DNA of 64,000 bases from Hordeum vulgare subsp. vulgare (GCF_904849725.1 NC_058521.1:98504244-98568243), one strand, 5' to 3'; numbered from the stretch's first letter, positions 22,861 through 34,439 are shown. Translations and numbers: made by a program. The notes: generated by a model from the sequence alone, not told the origin.

Positions 22861-23968
22861 GCAATGGGTCGGTGATTTGTTTGGATGATATTCATTATGC
22901 AACAGTTATAACACGGAGAGATATGTGGCTAGCTCCCGTTCGTCAATGTCATGTAGGCATGCATTCCGTGTGTCGTCATACGTGCTTAGGGAAAAGAACT
23001 TGCATGACATCTATTGTCCATCCCTCCCGTGGCAGCGGTGTCCAAAAGGAAACTATGGGATATTAAGGTTCTCCTTTTAATAAAGAACCGGACCAACGCA
23101 TTAGCACTTGGTGAACACATGAACTCCTCAAACTATGGTCATCACTGGGAGTGGTTCCGGTTATTGTCACTCCGGGGTTGCCGGATCATAACACATAGTA
23201 GGTAACTGCAACTTGCAAGATCGGATCTAAAACACACATATATTGGTGACAACATAATAATTTCAGATCTGAAATCATGGCACTCGGCCCCTAGTGACAA
23301 GCATTAAGCATGGCTAAGTAGTAGCAACATCAATCTCAGAAATAGTGGATACTAGGGATCAATCCCCATCAAAACTAACTCGATTACATGATAGATCCCA
23401 TCCTACTCATCACCGCCCAGCTAGCCTACGAATAGATTAGTCACGAACAACGAGGAGCTTCATCACCGCCCAGCTAGCCTATGAATTGATGATGACGATG
23501 GCGATGATTTCCCCTCTCCGAAGCCCAGGACGGACTCCAGATCTGCCCTCCAGATGAAGAACAGGTGCTGGCGGCGGCTCCGTATCGCAAACGTGATGAA
23601 AACTTCTCTTTTTATTTTTTCTGGGACGAAAGTGAACTTATAGACCTGAGGTTGGGGGTGGCAGAGCCGTGTGTGCCCCACAAGCCTGCCCACCGCCACC
23701 AGGGGGGTGGTGGCGGAGCCAGGGCTTGTGGCCCACTGGCCCACCTCCTCAGGTGGAACTTGGCGCAGATATTTTTCATATTTTCCAAAACTTCTCCCCG
23801 TAGATTTTCAGGATGTTTGGAGAACTTTGATTTCTGCACAAAAATAACACCAAGGCAATTCTGCTGAAAACAACATTAGTCCAGGTTAGTTCCATTCAAA
23901 TCATGCAAATTAGAGTCCAAAACAAGGGGAAAAGAGTTTGTAAAAGTAGATACGATGGAGACGTATTA

Positions 23969-25904
23969 ACTCCCCCAAGCTTAAAACCATGCTTGTCCTC
24001 AAGCAACTCAGTTGACAAACTGAGAGAGAAAGAAAAACTTTGACAAACTCTGTTTGATCTTGTTGTTTCAACTATGTCTAACTCATAACCAGAATTTCAG
24101 CAAGATCACAAGTTAACCACATAAGCAAATGACACAAAGGTCTCACGGTAAACTAATGTCAATGGCATAATCAGCTAACGAGCAAATAATAATGAGTTTC
24201 AGATACCAACACTTCAATCAAAACAAGCATGAAGCAATATGAATAGGTGGCATCTCACTAGCTCTTTCTGATACCGCAAAACATAAATGCAGAGCACTTT
24301 CAAAGATCAAGGGCTGACTAAACATTGTAATTCATAGCAACGAAGATCCAGTCATAATCATACTCAATATCAATCAAAAGCAAAGCATAAAAATGACAGA
24401 GGTGCTCTCTAATTGGTGCTTAGAAAATAAGAGGATGACTCGACAGGAAAATAAATAGATAGGCCCTTCGCAGAGGGAAGCATTGATTTGCAGAGGTGCC
24501 AGAGCTCAAGCTTTGAAAACAGAGATAATAATTTTGGGTGACATGCTTTCATTGTCAATGCAATGACCAAGAGTTCTCAATATATTCCATACTACTCATG
24601 CTGTAGGCGGTTCCCAAACAGAAAAGTAAAGTTTTAACTTCCCCACCACCAATCAATCACACTCCACGGCTAGCCGAATCCTCGGGTACCGTCCATACTA
24701 ACATCAATCTGGGGGGAGTCTTGTTTTACAGTTATGTTTTCGATTTAAGCATGGAACTGGGCATTGCAATTACCGGCCCCTTTCTCATGAATGACAGTGA
24801 ATAAACACATGTCGAGGATAACACTCCTAGCATGGAAGATACCAATAGCCCCCTGTCACCACATGAGCGGTCCGGGCATACAAAACAGATTATTTCTTGA
24901 AGGTTTAGAGAGTGGCACGTGCAAATTTACTTGGAACGGCAGTTAGATACCGCAAATAGGTAGGTATGGTGGACTCTCTTGGAAAAACTTTTGGGTTTAT
25001 GGAAGTGGATACACAAGCAGTATTCCGCTTAGTACAAGTGAAGGCTAGCAAAAGACTGGGAAGCAACCAGCTAGAGAGCGACAACAGTCATCAAGATGCA
25101 ATGAGTTTGACTAACAATGAATGCAAGAATGAACAGGATATAAATCACCATGAACACGAACATCATAGAGGCTATGTTGATTTTGTTTCAACTACATGCA
25201 TGAACATGCGCCAAGTCAAGCCACTTGAAACAATCAAAGGAGAATACCATCCTATCATACTACCTCATAGTCATCTCAAAATCTATGTTGGCATTCAAGA
25301 CAAACCATTATATGCTCTCAGCTAAATAAGCATGGCATTAGAAACTATGATATCTAAGTTGTCATTGCAAACATGGTTCTCTCTCAACAAAGCTAAATCT
25401 GGGTCGACAAGCTAGTCATATTTACAAAAACAAAATAGATAGAGTTCATACTAGCTTTTCAGTCTGAGTCACTTCGTCATATATCATCGTTATTGCCTTT
25501 CATTCGCACTATTGAACGATGTGAATGATAATAAGCGCATTGGACTAAGCTGAATCTGCAGGCAAACACAAAGGAGAAGACAAAGTAATATGTCTCTTTG
25601 AAAGCTAAATAGGTAAGCATGTAAGAACCAATAAACATTGTAACCAATATCTTCTACCATGACACAAAGAAAAAGAAAACTATTTACACGGGAAAGCTCC
25701 CAACAAGCAAAAGAAGAAAGGAAAATCTTTTTGGGTTTTCTCAAAAGGACACAAAACAAGAAAACAAGAAAACGAAAATAAACTAGCATGGATAATACAG
25801 TGGCAAAGTGTAAAAACCGGCTAACAAAGTGAAAGCATAAGCATGAATGTAAAGTCAGTGAGAACACGTAGTCCCCCAAGCTTAGGCTTTTGGCCTAGTT
25901 TGGT
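23969..25904 (-). other. 3' untranslated interior of A2 with polypurine tract
   Basis: Bounded by a polypurine tract beside LTR2 (23970-23983, minus AAGCTTGGGGGAG) and a second copy of the motif at 25872-25884 next to the stop of the 3' ORF. The 1.9 kb between matches 46781-48700 closely but has no conserved coding frame; the plus-strand frame at 24966-25325 is not kept in A3. Confidence 0.7.
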
Positions 25905-26936
25905 CTACTCCCAAGGTGGGAAATAACCAGCTCCAGGATACTCCGGAGCAGACTGTGGATGCCACTGCTGTGTGAGCTCCTCTGGCTCCAACTGATAAAC
26001 TGGCGTCTGGTACTCGACTGGCGGCTCGGGCACAGGCGCCTGTGGTTGGGCCAAGCCCCAATATGCATCGATGTCCGCGGGTATAATAGTGTACCTGCCT
26101 GCATGAAGATCGAACAAAGAATGAGCAGGCAAAGTAATAGTCTCTCGATTACCCTGACTAAATACCAGGTTATAAATCATCCGTCTACTAGCATCTCTAT
26201 CCAGAAAATCATGGCAAACCATGTTGTCATAATCCAGATATTTCTCAGGGAGAAGCATCTCTCCTTCCTCTCCCAGTCTAATGGGTATCTCAAAGTGTCT
26301 AGCAAGACGGGTAGCGTAGATACCTCCATAGACGACACCTTTAGAATGGTTCAGGTTCAACCGCTGGGCTACTATAGCGCCCAAGCTATAAGTCCTATCG
26401 TTATAAAGGCCTTCGCACAAAACCGCAAGGTCTGGAGAACTAAGTGATCCAGCCTCCCCACGGCCAATCAAACATTTTCCCACAAATAATGAGAAGTACC
26501 GAAACACAGGAAAATGTATGCTAGCAAATCTAGCGCGAGACACTCCTCTCTCCTCTCCAACAGCAATAGAACCAATGAAATCCTCCAAGTCCCGTGGACG
26601 AGGGTCACGGATATCCCCAACATAAGGTAATTTGCATACATTGCAAAAATCGTGCAGCGTCATGGGAGGATTCTTCCTCGGATAAAAATTGAAGCTTTGA
26701 ACGAAAATATTGGTGAGGAGGAGGTATTGTGAGCACTTATCTTCAACGAACGCAGTAAGACCTGCGTTCTCCACCAAGTAATAAAAGTCTTCATAAAGTC
26801 CAGCGGCGCGCAAAAATTCATCACTTGGCCACTCGCACGCTCGAACTTCTGTGACTCGAGGGACTACGTACTTGGGGTGGTTCTTCTCATCCTCCTAGGG
26901 GTTACAGCTTGAAGAGCCTCTGAAGAACCTCCTCAT
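25905..26936 (-). pseudogene. 3' ORF of A2 (Athila ORF1-like), one in-frame stop
   Basis: 343 codons from ATG 26936 (MRRFFRGSSSC) with a TAG at codon 14 (26895-26897); the rest is open from MRAAGLYEDF. Recognisable blocks: ACEWPSDEF just before it, EDKCSQYLLLTNIFVQSF, LHDFCNVCKLP, SIHFPVFRYFSLFVGKCL, GGIYATRLARHFEIPIR and a Pro/Gln-rich end PGAGYFPPWE. The same blocks occur in the ORF at 48649-49755. It lies after the gag-protease gene, upstream of the 3' LTR, where Athila elements carry an extra ORF; I connect it to the Athila ORF-1 type by pattern memory only. Molecular function unknown; I see no signal peptide or membrane span. A short segment present in A3 (LYDKSYTM region) is missing here. 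Confidence 0.7.
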
Positions 26937-27738
26937 CTTTTCCTTTTTCTAGCTCTGAAAAATGTTGAAATTTTTAGAAACTTTGAAAGAAAAGTGAATA
27001 AGGATTAACCCAAGTTGTAGCAACTACTCCTACTAGTGCCTAGAGACCGTATCACGTGCTAAAACTACTTGGGACCAGCTAAAATCAACCTTTCAAGCTC
27101 AAGAACAGGGTCACCAAGGTAGCAAGAATACGCGAAAGTTAAAGCACTAGAGCAAAAACTAATTGGACCAATGGAGGAGTCACTTACCAAGGATTAATTT
27201 CCCCAAAACGGTTCGGAGAATGGTGCTTTGACCAAGCAGATCGAAAATCACAGCCAAATGAGCAAGAACACGGGTTTGAGTTGCAAAACAATTTTTTCTG
27301 GAGGTGGAAGAAGAGGCTGGGAGCTGGAATGAGTTGAGGGGGTCCCTGTGGGCCCCACAAGCTTGCACTCCGCCACCAGGGGGGTAGGTGGCGGTGGCAG
27401 GGCTTGTGGCCCACTGGTCTGCCCCCAGGCTAGCTCTCAGGCCCAGTAATTTTCAAAAATTCCAGAAAAAATCATACCAAATTTTCAGGACCATCGGATA
27501 ACTTTTATTTTCGAGGTATTTTTCTCCGGGGCGCTAAAACAGAAAACAGGAAAAGCTAAATTAATTCTATCATTTTTCTTCTAAGCAATAGAAAATGAAA
27601 GCTTAAAACAGCGGTGTGTGACTCTTTGATTAATCCGTTTCATGGTCATCGAAAGAAATCCGTCAATGGGATTGATCAAGTCCTCATGAGAAAACCTTCT
27701 CGAATCGCAAAAGAGAACGGAAAATTTTCGAATAGCCA
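26937..27738 (-). other. Spacer between protease and 3' ORF in A2, with candidate intron
   Basis: About 800 bases where RT and integrase would be expected; they are absent. On the minus strand CTTGGTAAGTGACTC at 27187 is a good splice donor and ATTTTTCAG at 26955 a good acceptor 20 bases before the ATG of the 3' ORF, outlining a 233-base intron. The donor is also kept in A3. Confidence 0.5.
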
Positions 27739-30586
27739 CTAAGTCACCTCAATGGGGATACGTATCTCCCCAACAAGCAAATCATACTTCATCTTGACAC
27801 GAGGAATAGGGCATTCAAAGCTCCCAATGAGAATCGATGAAGTCTTTTCGATAGCATTGATGCAATGTACTTGATATCGTTTCTTCGGAAAGTGCACTGT
27901 GTGCTCATTACCGTTGACATGGAAAGTGACATTACCTTTGTTGCAATCTATAACAGCCCCTGTAGTGTTTAAAAAGGGTCTTACGAGGATGACAACCATG
28001 GCATCATCCTCGGGAATATCCAAGATAACAAAGTCTGTTAAGATAGTGGTGTTAGCAACCACAACAGGCACATCCTCGCAAATGCCGATAGGGAAAACAG
28101 TTGATTTGTTGGCCATTTGCAGAGAAATTTCAGTGGGTGTCAACTTATCCAATTCAAGTCTATGATAAAGAGAGAGCGGCATAACACTAACACCGGCTCC
28201 AAGGTCACATAAGGCAGTTCTTACATAGTTTCCTTTAATAGAGCAAGGTATAGTGGGCACTCGGGGATCACCAAGTTTCTTGGGAGTTCCACCTTTGAAA
28301 GTGTAATTGGCAAGCATGGTGGAGATCTCAAGATCTGGTATCTTCCATTTATTAGTCACTATATCTTTCATGTACTTGGCATACGGAGACATCTTGAGCA
28401 TATCAGTTAACCGCATCTGCAGAAAGATGGGTCTTATCATCTCAACGAAGCGCTCAAAATCCTCATCATCCTTTTTCTTGGATGGCTTAGGAGGGAAGGG
28501 CATAGGTCTCTAAACCCATGGCTCCATTTCTTTACCATGCTTCCTAGCAGTGAAGTCATTCTTGTCGTATTTCTTAGGTTGTGGGTTATCAGGATTAACC
28601 GTAGGTTCAATCTCCACATCCTCATCATTGCACGTTGAGCATTATTATGAACATCACTGTCCATATTGTCACCAGGTTCTTGTTCATCACCAGATTGTGT
28701 TTCTGCATCAGACGCAGAAATATCATTAGGTTGTTCAGGTGTGATAGTATTTGGTGAACTAACATGTAGGTTTCTATCATCCTTCTTCTTCTCCTTAGGA
28801 TGACTCGGTGTATCAGCATTGATTCCTTGAGAATCTTGATCAATTCTCTTAGGATGACCTTTAGGATACAAAGTTTCCTGAGTCATTTTGCCTCCTCTAG
28901 TAATGACTCTGACAGAGTTGTCATTTAATTCATTGAGCAAGTCATTCTGAGCTTTAAGTACTTGTTCTACCTGAGTAGTAATCATAGAGGCATGTTTACT
29001 CATAATCTTCAGATCATTGACATTTCTGTCTACACAAGCACTTAAATGGCTAAGCGTACGAGTACTTTGTTCCAAATGTCTGCTAACATAATCATTGAAA
29101 CTCTGTTGTTTGGCAACAAAGTTGTCAAATTCATCAAAGCATAAGCTAGCAGGTTTTTCAAAAGGAATATCACTCTCATCAAACTTACGCAGAGAATTCA
29201 CTTCTACTACCTGTATCGGGTTATCGAGACCATGTATCTCTTTGATATGTGGTAGATTTTTGACATCTTCAGATCTAATGCCTTTCTCTTGCATAGATTT
29301 CTTGGCTTCTTGCATATCGTCGGGACTGAGGAATAGAATACCTCTTTTCTTTGGAGTAGGCTTAGGAGGTGGTTCGGGAATAGTCGAAGCATTATCGTTG
29401 ATCGAGATGTTATTCAGTAAAGTCTCAGCTTGTTCTACAGTTTGTTCCCTAAAAACACAACCGGCACAACTATCTTGGTGGTATCTGGAGGCATCGGTAA
29501 GTTCGTTATAGAGGATATCAAGTATCTCATTCTTCTTAAGAGGGTGATCAGGCAAAGCATTTTGTAGCTGGACGAGCCTCCCCCAAGCTTGTGGAATACT
29601 CTCTTCTTGGAGTTGAGCAAAGTTGTATATTTCCTTCAAGGCAGCTTGCTTCTTATGGGCAGGGAAATATTTCTCACAGAAGTAATAGACCATCTCCTAG
29701 GGACTACTCACACATCCAGGAGCAAGAGAGGTGAACCAGGCTTTAGCGTCATCCTTTAGAGAGAAAAGAAACAGCTTAAGGATATAGTAGTGGCGGATCT
29801 TCTCCTCATTAGTGAAAAGGGTGGCTATATCGTTTAGTTTGGCAAGATGGGCTACGATCGTCTCAGACTCGTAACCATGAAAAGGATCAGATTCGACCAA
29901 AGAGATTATCTCAGGATCGACAGAGAATTCATAATCCTTATCGGTGATAAAGATAGGTGAAGTGGCAAACTTCGGGTCTTATTTCATCCTAGCTTCCCGA
30001 GATTTTTCCTTCCACTTGAGAAGTCACTTCTCAGCGTCATAGGCATCCTTACACGCAAGCAAATCCTCAGCTATCTCTCCCTCCATAACATAACCCTCAA
30101 GTATATCAGGCAATTCATATCTAGGAGAGCTAGATCTAGCAGGAGCAAAAGCAGGTTCTATCTCAATAGTATTGGTAGTTTCAGAAGCATCACGAGCATT
30201 GGAACATCACGCAAAGTGGTATCTCTAGCAGTATCAATTATAGCATCATCAGGCAAAATAGCATCTCCAGCGTCATCATGCAAAGCAGTATCAAGCATAG
30301 CATCTCTAGCAGTATCAAGCATATCATCTCTAGCAGTATCAGGCATAGCATCAGGCATAGTATCAAGCATAGTATCATCAGGCATAGTATCAAGCATAGC
30401 ATCTCTAACAGTAGCATCATAAGCATCATCAAGCATAGGCTACATATCAAGATTTCTAGCAGGAGGTGATGTCGCAAACTTACTCATAACTGAAGGTGAA
30501 TCAAGTGCAGAGCTAGATGGCAATTCCTTACCTCCCCTCGTAGTTGAGGGCAAGACTTTGGTCTTTGGATCCTTCAGATTCTTCAT
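27739..30586 (-). pseudogene. gag-protease of element A2
   Basis: Starts at ATG 30586. The N-terminal repeat region (DAMLDT type, 30210-30430) has a frame change near 30200. The capsid domain follows (EDLLACKDAYD, NDIATLF, FSLKDDAKAWF), with stops around 30025, 29985 and 29697. A long open part 29693-28650 has PQAWGRLVQLQNALPDHPL and QNDLLNELNDNSVRV. A frameshift near 28625 leads to the protease part, open from 28503 to 27739, with the DLGAG active site (TALCDLGAGVSVMPLSLY), a second motif VILVRPFLNT and the end GEIRIPIEVT. One polyprotein would give Gag and protease. It ends at the protease: no RT follows. Confidence 0.8.
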
Positions 30587-30636
30587 AGTGATCAGCAGAT
30601 ATAAATCCCAAGTGACTCAGAGAATATAGCAATACC

Positions 30637-30654
30637 TCCCCGGCAACGGCGCCA
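30637..30654 (-). other. Primer-binding site of A2 (tRNA-Asp)
   Basis: Minus strand TGGCGCCGTTGCCGGGGA, an exact complement of the plant tRNA-Asp 3' end, nine bases from the LTR3 border. Confidence 0.9.
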
Positions 30655-30663
30655 GAAAAATGC

Positions 30664-32377
30664 TGATTGAAATCCCCGGCAACGGCGCCAGAAAAATGAT
30701 TGATGTCAACTGTTCTTCTCCTTGCTACGGCGCCAGAAGAATGCTGCTAGCACTCTCCGGCAATCGAAACTAGAAGAATGTTGTTGACGGCCCACCAGCA
30801 CGTGGGATCGTAGCAGTTTTCGAGGGTAGAGTATTTGACCCAAATTTGTTGGTACGCCTATAGGAGGCGAGAGGATACTCTCAAGTATTAGCAGCTGAAT
30901 ATATCAAATTCAACCACACCTGAAAGATTAGTATCTGCAAAGCAAAGTAGTAACAGCAAAGTAGTATGATAACAACGGTGTCAGAAACGATCTGTTGACG
31001 GCAGACTATTCCTAACGATTGTATGAATGGCGCCAAGTTGCCTCGTTGACGGAAATTGTCACTTCCCGTCAACGACCAGCAGAACAAAATTGTAGCAGGT
31101 AGCAGCAGTGTAACGAGCAGCAGCGGCAAGGAACAGCAGTAGTGACAGCAGTAGCAAGCGATAGTAGAAGCAATAGTAGTAGTAGAGCAAGACAAGTAAC
31201 AGCAGTAGCAACAGTAGTAACAGCAGCAGCAGAGCAAGACAAGTAACAGCAAAAGTAGGACAAACTCGTAGGCAATTGGTCGGTGATTTTTTGGATGATA
31301 TTCATCATGCAACAGTTATAACACGGAGAGATATGTGGCTAGCTCCCGTTCGTCAATGTGATGTAGGCATGCATTCCGTGTGTCGTCATACGTGCTTAGG
31401 GAAAAGAACTTGCATGACATCTATTGTCCATCCCTCCCGTGGCAACGGGGTCCCAATGGAAACTACGGGACATTAAGGTTCTCCTTTTAATAAAGAACCG
31501 GACCAACGCATTACCACTTGGTGAACACATGAACTCCTCAAACTATGGTCGTCACCGGGAGTGGTTCCGGTTATTGTAACTCCGGGGTTGCCGGATCATA
31601 ACACATAGTAGTTAACTACAACTTGCAAGATCGGATCTAAAACACACATATATTGGTGACAACATAATAATTTCAGATCTGAAATCATGGCACTCGGGCC
31701 CTAGTGACAAGCATTAAGCATGGCAAAGTAGTAGCAACATCAATCTCAGAACATAGTGGATACTAGGGATCAATCCCCATCAAAACTAGCTCGATTACAT
31801 GATAGATCTAATCCTACTCATCACCTCCCAGTGAGCCTACGAATAGATTACTCACGAACGACAAAGAGCTTCATGGAATTGGAGAGGGAAGAAGGTTGAT
31901 GATGACGATGGCAACAATTTCCCCTCTCCGGAGCCCAGGACGGACTCCAGATCTGCCCTCCAGATGAAGAACAGGTGGTGGCGGCGGCTCCGTATCACAA
32001 ACGCAACGAAAACTTCTCTTTTTATTTTTTCTGGGACGAAAGTGAACTTATAGATATGAGGTTGTGGGCGGCAGAGCTGTGTGGGCTCCACAAGCCTGCC
32101 CACCGCCACCAGGGGGTGGTGGCGGAGCCAGGGCTTGTGGCCCACTAGCCCACCCCCTCAGGTGGAACTTGGCGCAGATATTTTTCATATTTTCCAAAAC
32201 TGCTCACCGTAGATTTTCAGGACGTTTGGAGAACTTTGATTTCTACTCAAAAATAACACCAAGGCAATTCTGCTGAAAACAACGTCAGTCCAGGTTAGTT
32301 CCATTCAAATCATGCAAATTAGAGTCCAAAACAAGGGCAAAAGAGTTTGGAAAAGTAGATACGATGGAGATGTATCA
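30664..32377 (-). mobile_element. LTR3: 5' LTR of A2
   Basis: 1714 bases. The plus-strand left end (tgattgaaatcccc) contains further primer-site-like copies at about 30673-30690 and 30720-30735. The right end is gatgtatca at 32377, followed by the target duplication AGTCC. It lacks the gag capture found in LTR2. Confidence 0.88.
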
Positions 32378-32640
32378 AGTCCGTCATCAGAGCAATACAA
32401 GAACTTTGAGAGGCCCAGGCCGTGCGGGGCGGGGACTGCCCTGCATCATCAATCACTGTCACCGTCATCGGCACGGTCGACCAGCCCCGCATGTGCATCA
32501 ACGCGCTTGCAATGGAAAGAGCCGCGTCTCAAGGCCCCTTCTGGCCCACGCAAACTGACCACCGGTGGGTGTGCCGGGGCGTTGGCACCCTCATGCCCTT
32601 CGGGCTAGGGAATGCGGCTGCTACCTACCAGCGGCTCTAG
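32378..32640 (+). pseudogene. Remnant of D reverse transcriptase
   Basis: After the A1/A2 block the sense strand of D resumes with AIQEL, a stop, and then GTLMPFGLGNAAATYQRL (32590-32637), the well-known RT motif that precedes the YxDD catalytic site. The reading stops immediately after (TAG 32638). The first half of RT, the YxDD site, RNase H and integrase are not found in D, so a large internal deletion has removed them. D could only move with help. Confidence 0.8.
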
Positions 32641-33325
32641 CGGCCATGCTCTTGCCTTGCGTGCCGAGGAACGGTGAGGAAGAGAAGGAGATGCTTGGGC
32701 CAAGCGAAGGTACCGAGCCTCGGGAGACGGCGGACCCGTGAGGGTCGCGATCGTGGAAGATGGAGATCGGGCGACGACGGCGCCCTTGACACTATAGAGG
32801 CATGGCCGCCAGGTGACTTTTTGTTGGCTGCTGCCAGGTAACTTTTTGGCTCACTCCGTCCGAGGGCGCCCACAGTTCCATGTGGCCTCCAGGAGTTCAG
32901 GGCACTCCCCAAATGTCACATTCATTTACGCATCCTTCGGTTGTTTCTGTAGCACCCACTTCGAACCCTGACATTCTACCTTGCTTGCATTTTTGGACGG
33001 TCGACCCCCCGCTTGGGAGCTCCCGTCAAAGCTTACCCTTGCAGGCCTCCTGAGGTAGCACACACCCTGCCTCACTCCCCAAGAAGAAGAAGGTAGCATG
33101 GTTTGCCAATGACCCAAAAGGAATCAGGCGCCTATGCCTCGGGGGTAGGGACACTCGCGAGGCCAAAGCATCCTCGCGACCTCCCAGATATGCCCTCCCA
33201 TGACACTTTCACGTAATAACGAGTCGCGGCTGTATACACCCGGGGGCCCCCGAGGACGCAGAGGGGTCCCTCCCATGCCTAGTGGCAGCCCTACGCTCCG
33301 CGTTGGGGAGAAGACGAAGGCAATC
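32641..33325 (+). other. Non-coding 3' region of D
   Basis: GC-rich sequence between the RT remnant and the tandem repeats. Several open frames on both strands but no recognised motif; nothing further seen. Confidence 0.5.
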
Positions 33326-33330
33326 AACTG

Positions 33331-33560
33331 AGTATGCCAATGATTATGCCTGTAGCTGGCAAGGAAATCAACATAGTCCACCAATGATTATGCCCGCAGT
33401 TGACAAGGAAATCAACACAGTCCACTAATGACTATGCCCGCAGCTGGCAATGAAATCAACATTGTCCACCAATGACTATGCCCGCTGCTGGAAAGGAAAT
33501 CAACACAGTCCACCAATGACTATGCCCACAGTAGGCCAGGAAGTCAACCCAGTCCACCTA
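33331..33560. repeat. 44-bp tandem repeat, about five copies
   Basis: Units of 44 bases such as caacacagtccaccaatgac followed by tatgcccgcagctggcaagg and aaat. Later units diverge by a few bases (Tgcccgctgctgg, cccacagtagg). Located in the 3' part of D. Confidence 0.9.
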
Positions 33561-33599
33561 CGACTATGACCTCGCCCAATGCGGGGGACAGACAACTGG

Positions 33600-34345
33600 A
33601 GGTATGGATCCGCTCGTACGTCAAGGGGGACCCCTGAGCATCGTGACCAGGGGCCTAACTGCGCCCGTTGGCCCTTCCTTCTTGGGTTGTCCTGGAATCC
33701 GGTCGGTTCAACGGAGGTGGAGGTACGCATGGGGCGGGCCCTTCCGACACAGAGCCTAGTGCGCTACAAGCCGCTTAAAATCTCTTACAGAGAACGCTGG
33801 AGTCACTCGTACGTCGAGGGGACTCATGAACATCGCGACTCGGGAGCCTGAATTGCACCCGTAGCCCTTTCCCTATTGGGCCGCCCAGGCGGTCCAACAA
33901 CGGCGGAGGTACGCACGGGGTGGGCCTTGCCGGCGCAGAGTGCTGAAGGAGTTCAGGAGTCTCAAATTGTCAGTTTCTTACGAGGGACATTGGAGTCGCT
34001 CGTACGTCAAGGGGGGCCCCTGGGCATCACGACTTAGGGGCCTAACTATGCTCGTAGCCCTTTCCCCCTTTGGGTCGTCCTGGTATCCGGTCGGTCCGAT
34101 GGCGGCAGAGGTACGTGCGGGGCGGGCCCTTCCAACGCAGAGTGCTGAAGGTGTTTTGAAGTTTCAAAATCCTCGATCCGTTCCCCTCATGAGGGTTGTT
34201 CGGACATCAAGGGGGACTCCTAAGCATCGCGACTCAAGAGCCTAACTCGACCCGTATCCCCTGACCTATTGGGTCGTCGTGGAATACGGTTGGTTCAATG
34301 GCAGCTGAGGTATGCGCTGGTCGGGCCCCGCTGACGCAGAGTATC
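33600..34345. repeat. Tandem repeat of about 195 bp, four copies
   Basis: Marker blocks recur at regular spacing: gctcgtacgtcaaggggg (33612, 33806, 33999, decayed at 34200), gggcctaactgcgcccg-like text, ggtcggttcaacgg and gggcgggcccttcc. Intervals are about 193 to 203 bases. They lie just downstream of the antisense ORF on its strand. Tat-type elements are known to carry such arrays before the 3' LTR. Confidence 0.85.
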
Positions 34346-34439
34346 ACATCAAACATGAAAGAAACAAGGCGAAGAAAACATTCAAGCAGTGAGCCAGCTA
34401 TTACAAGCCTTAACAAGTTTTAGAAAACACAAATGAGTT

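Larger units (their letters stand above)
21932..23968 (-). mobile_element. LTR2, shared by A1 and A2, with captured gag fragment
   Basis: 2037 bases against 1714 in LTR3. The extra 323 bases are a gag piece plus a repeat of about 70 bases of LTR. It begins on the plus strand tgattgcaatcccc and ends acgtatta at 23968, followed by a polypurine tract. It serves as 5' LTR of A1 and 3' LTR of A2. Confidence 0.85.
20415..32377 (-). mobile_element. A1/A2: two Athila-like elements sharing one LTR
   Basis: From left to right: LTR1 (20415 to about 20750, incomplete), a short interior with gag (A1), a primer site, LTR2 (21932-23968), a long interior (A2), a primer site and LTR3 (30664-32377). The block is flanked by AGTTC (20410-20414) and AGTCC (32378-32382), one target duplication for the whole. 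This points to a single insertion later changed by unequal recombination. PBS type (tRNA-Asp), DLGAG protease and the 3' ORF suggest the Athila lineage. RT and integrase are absent. Confidence 0.85.

Noticed and set aside
22515..22902. Leu/Cys-rich minus-strand ORFs (also 30881-31312, 45292-45625, 53474-53829) that look like membrane proteins
   Set aside because: They are translations of the AGC/AGT arrays and surrounding LTR sequence, occur in every copy of the LTR and have no conserved start or domain.
24966..25325. Plus-strand 119-aa ORF in the untranslated part of A2
   Set aside because: The matching region of A3 (47780-48130) does not keep the frame, and no domain is recognised.
25959..26447. 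Plus-strand 162-aa ORF
   Set aside because: It is antisense to the better supported 3' ORF of A2 and has no motif.
30637..30654. tRNA-Asp-like sequence
   Set aside because: Only the 18-base complement of the tRNA 3' end is present, with no cloverleaf; it is a primer-binding site.
33331..33560. Regular 44-bp repeat resembling a CRISPR array
   Set aside because: Units are head-to-tail without unique spacers, in a plant retrotransposon; it is a minisatellite.
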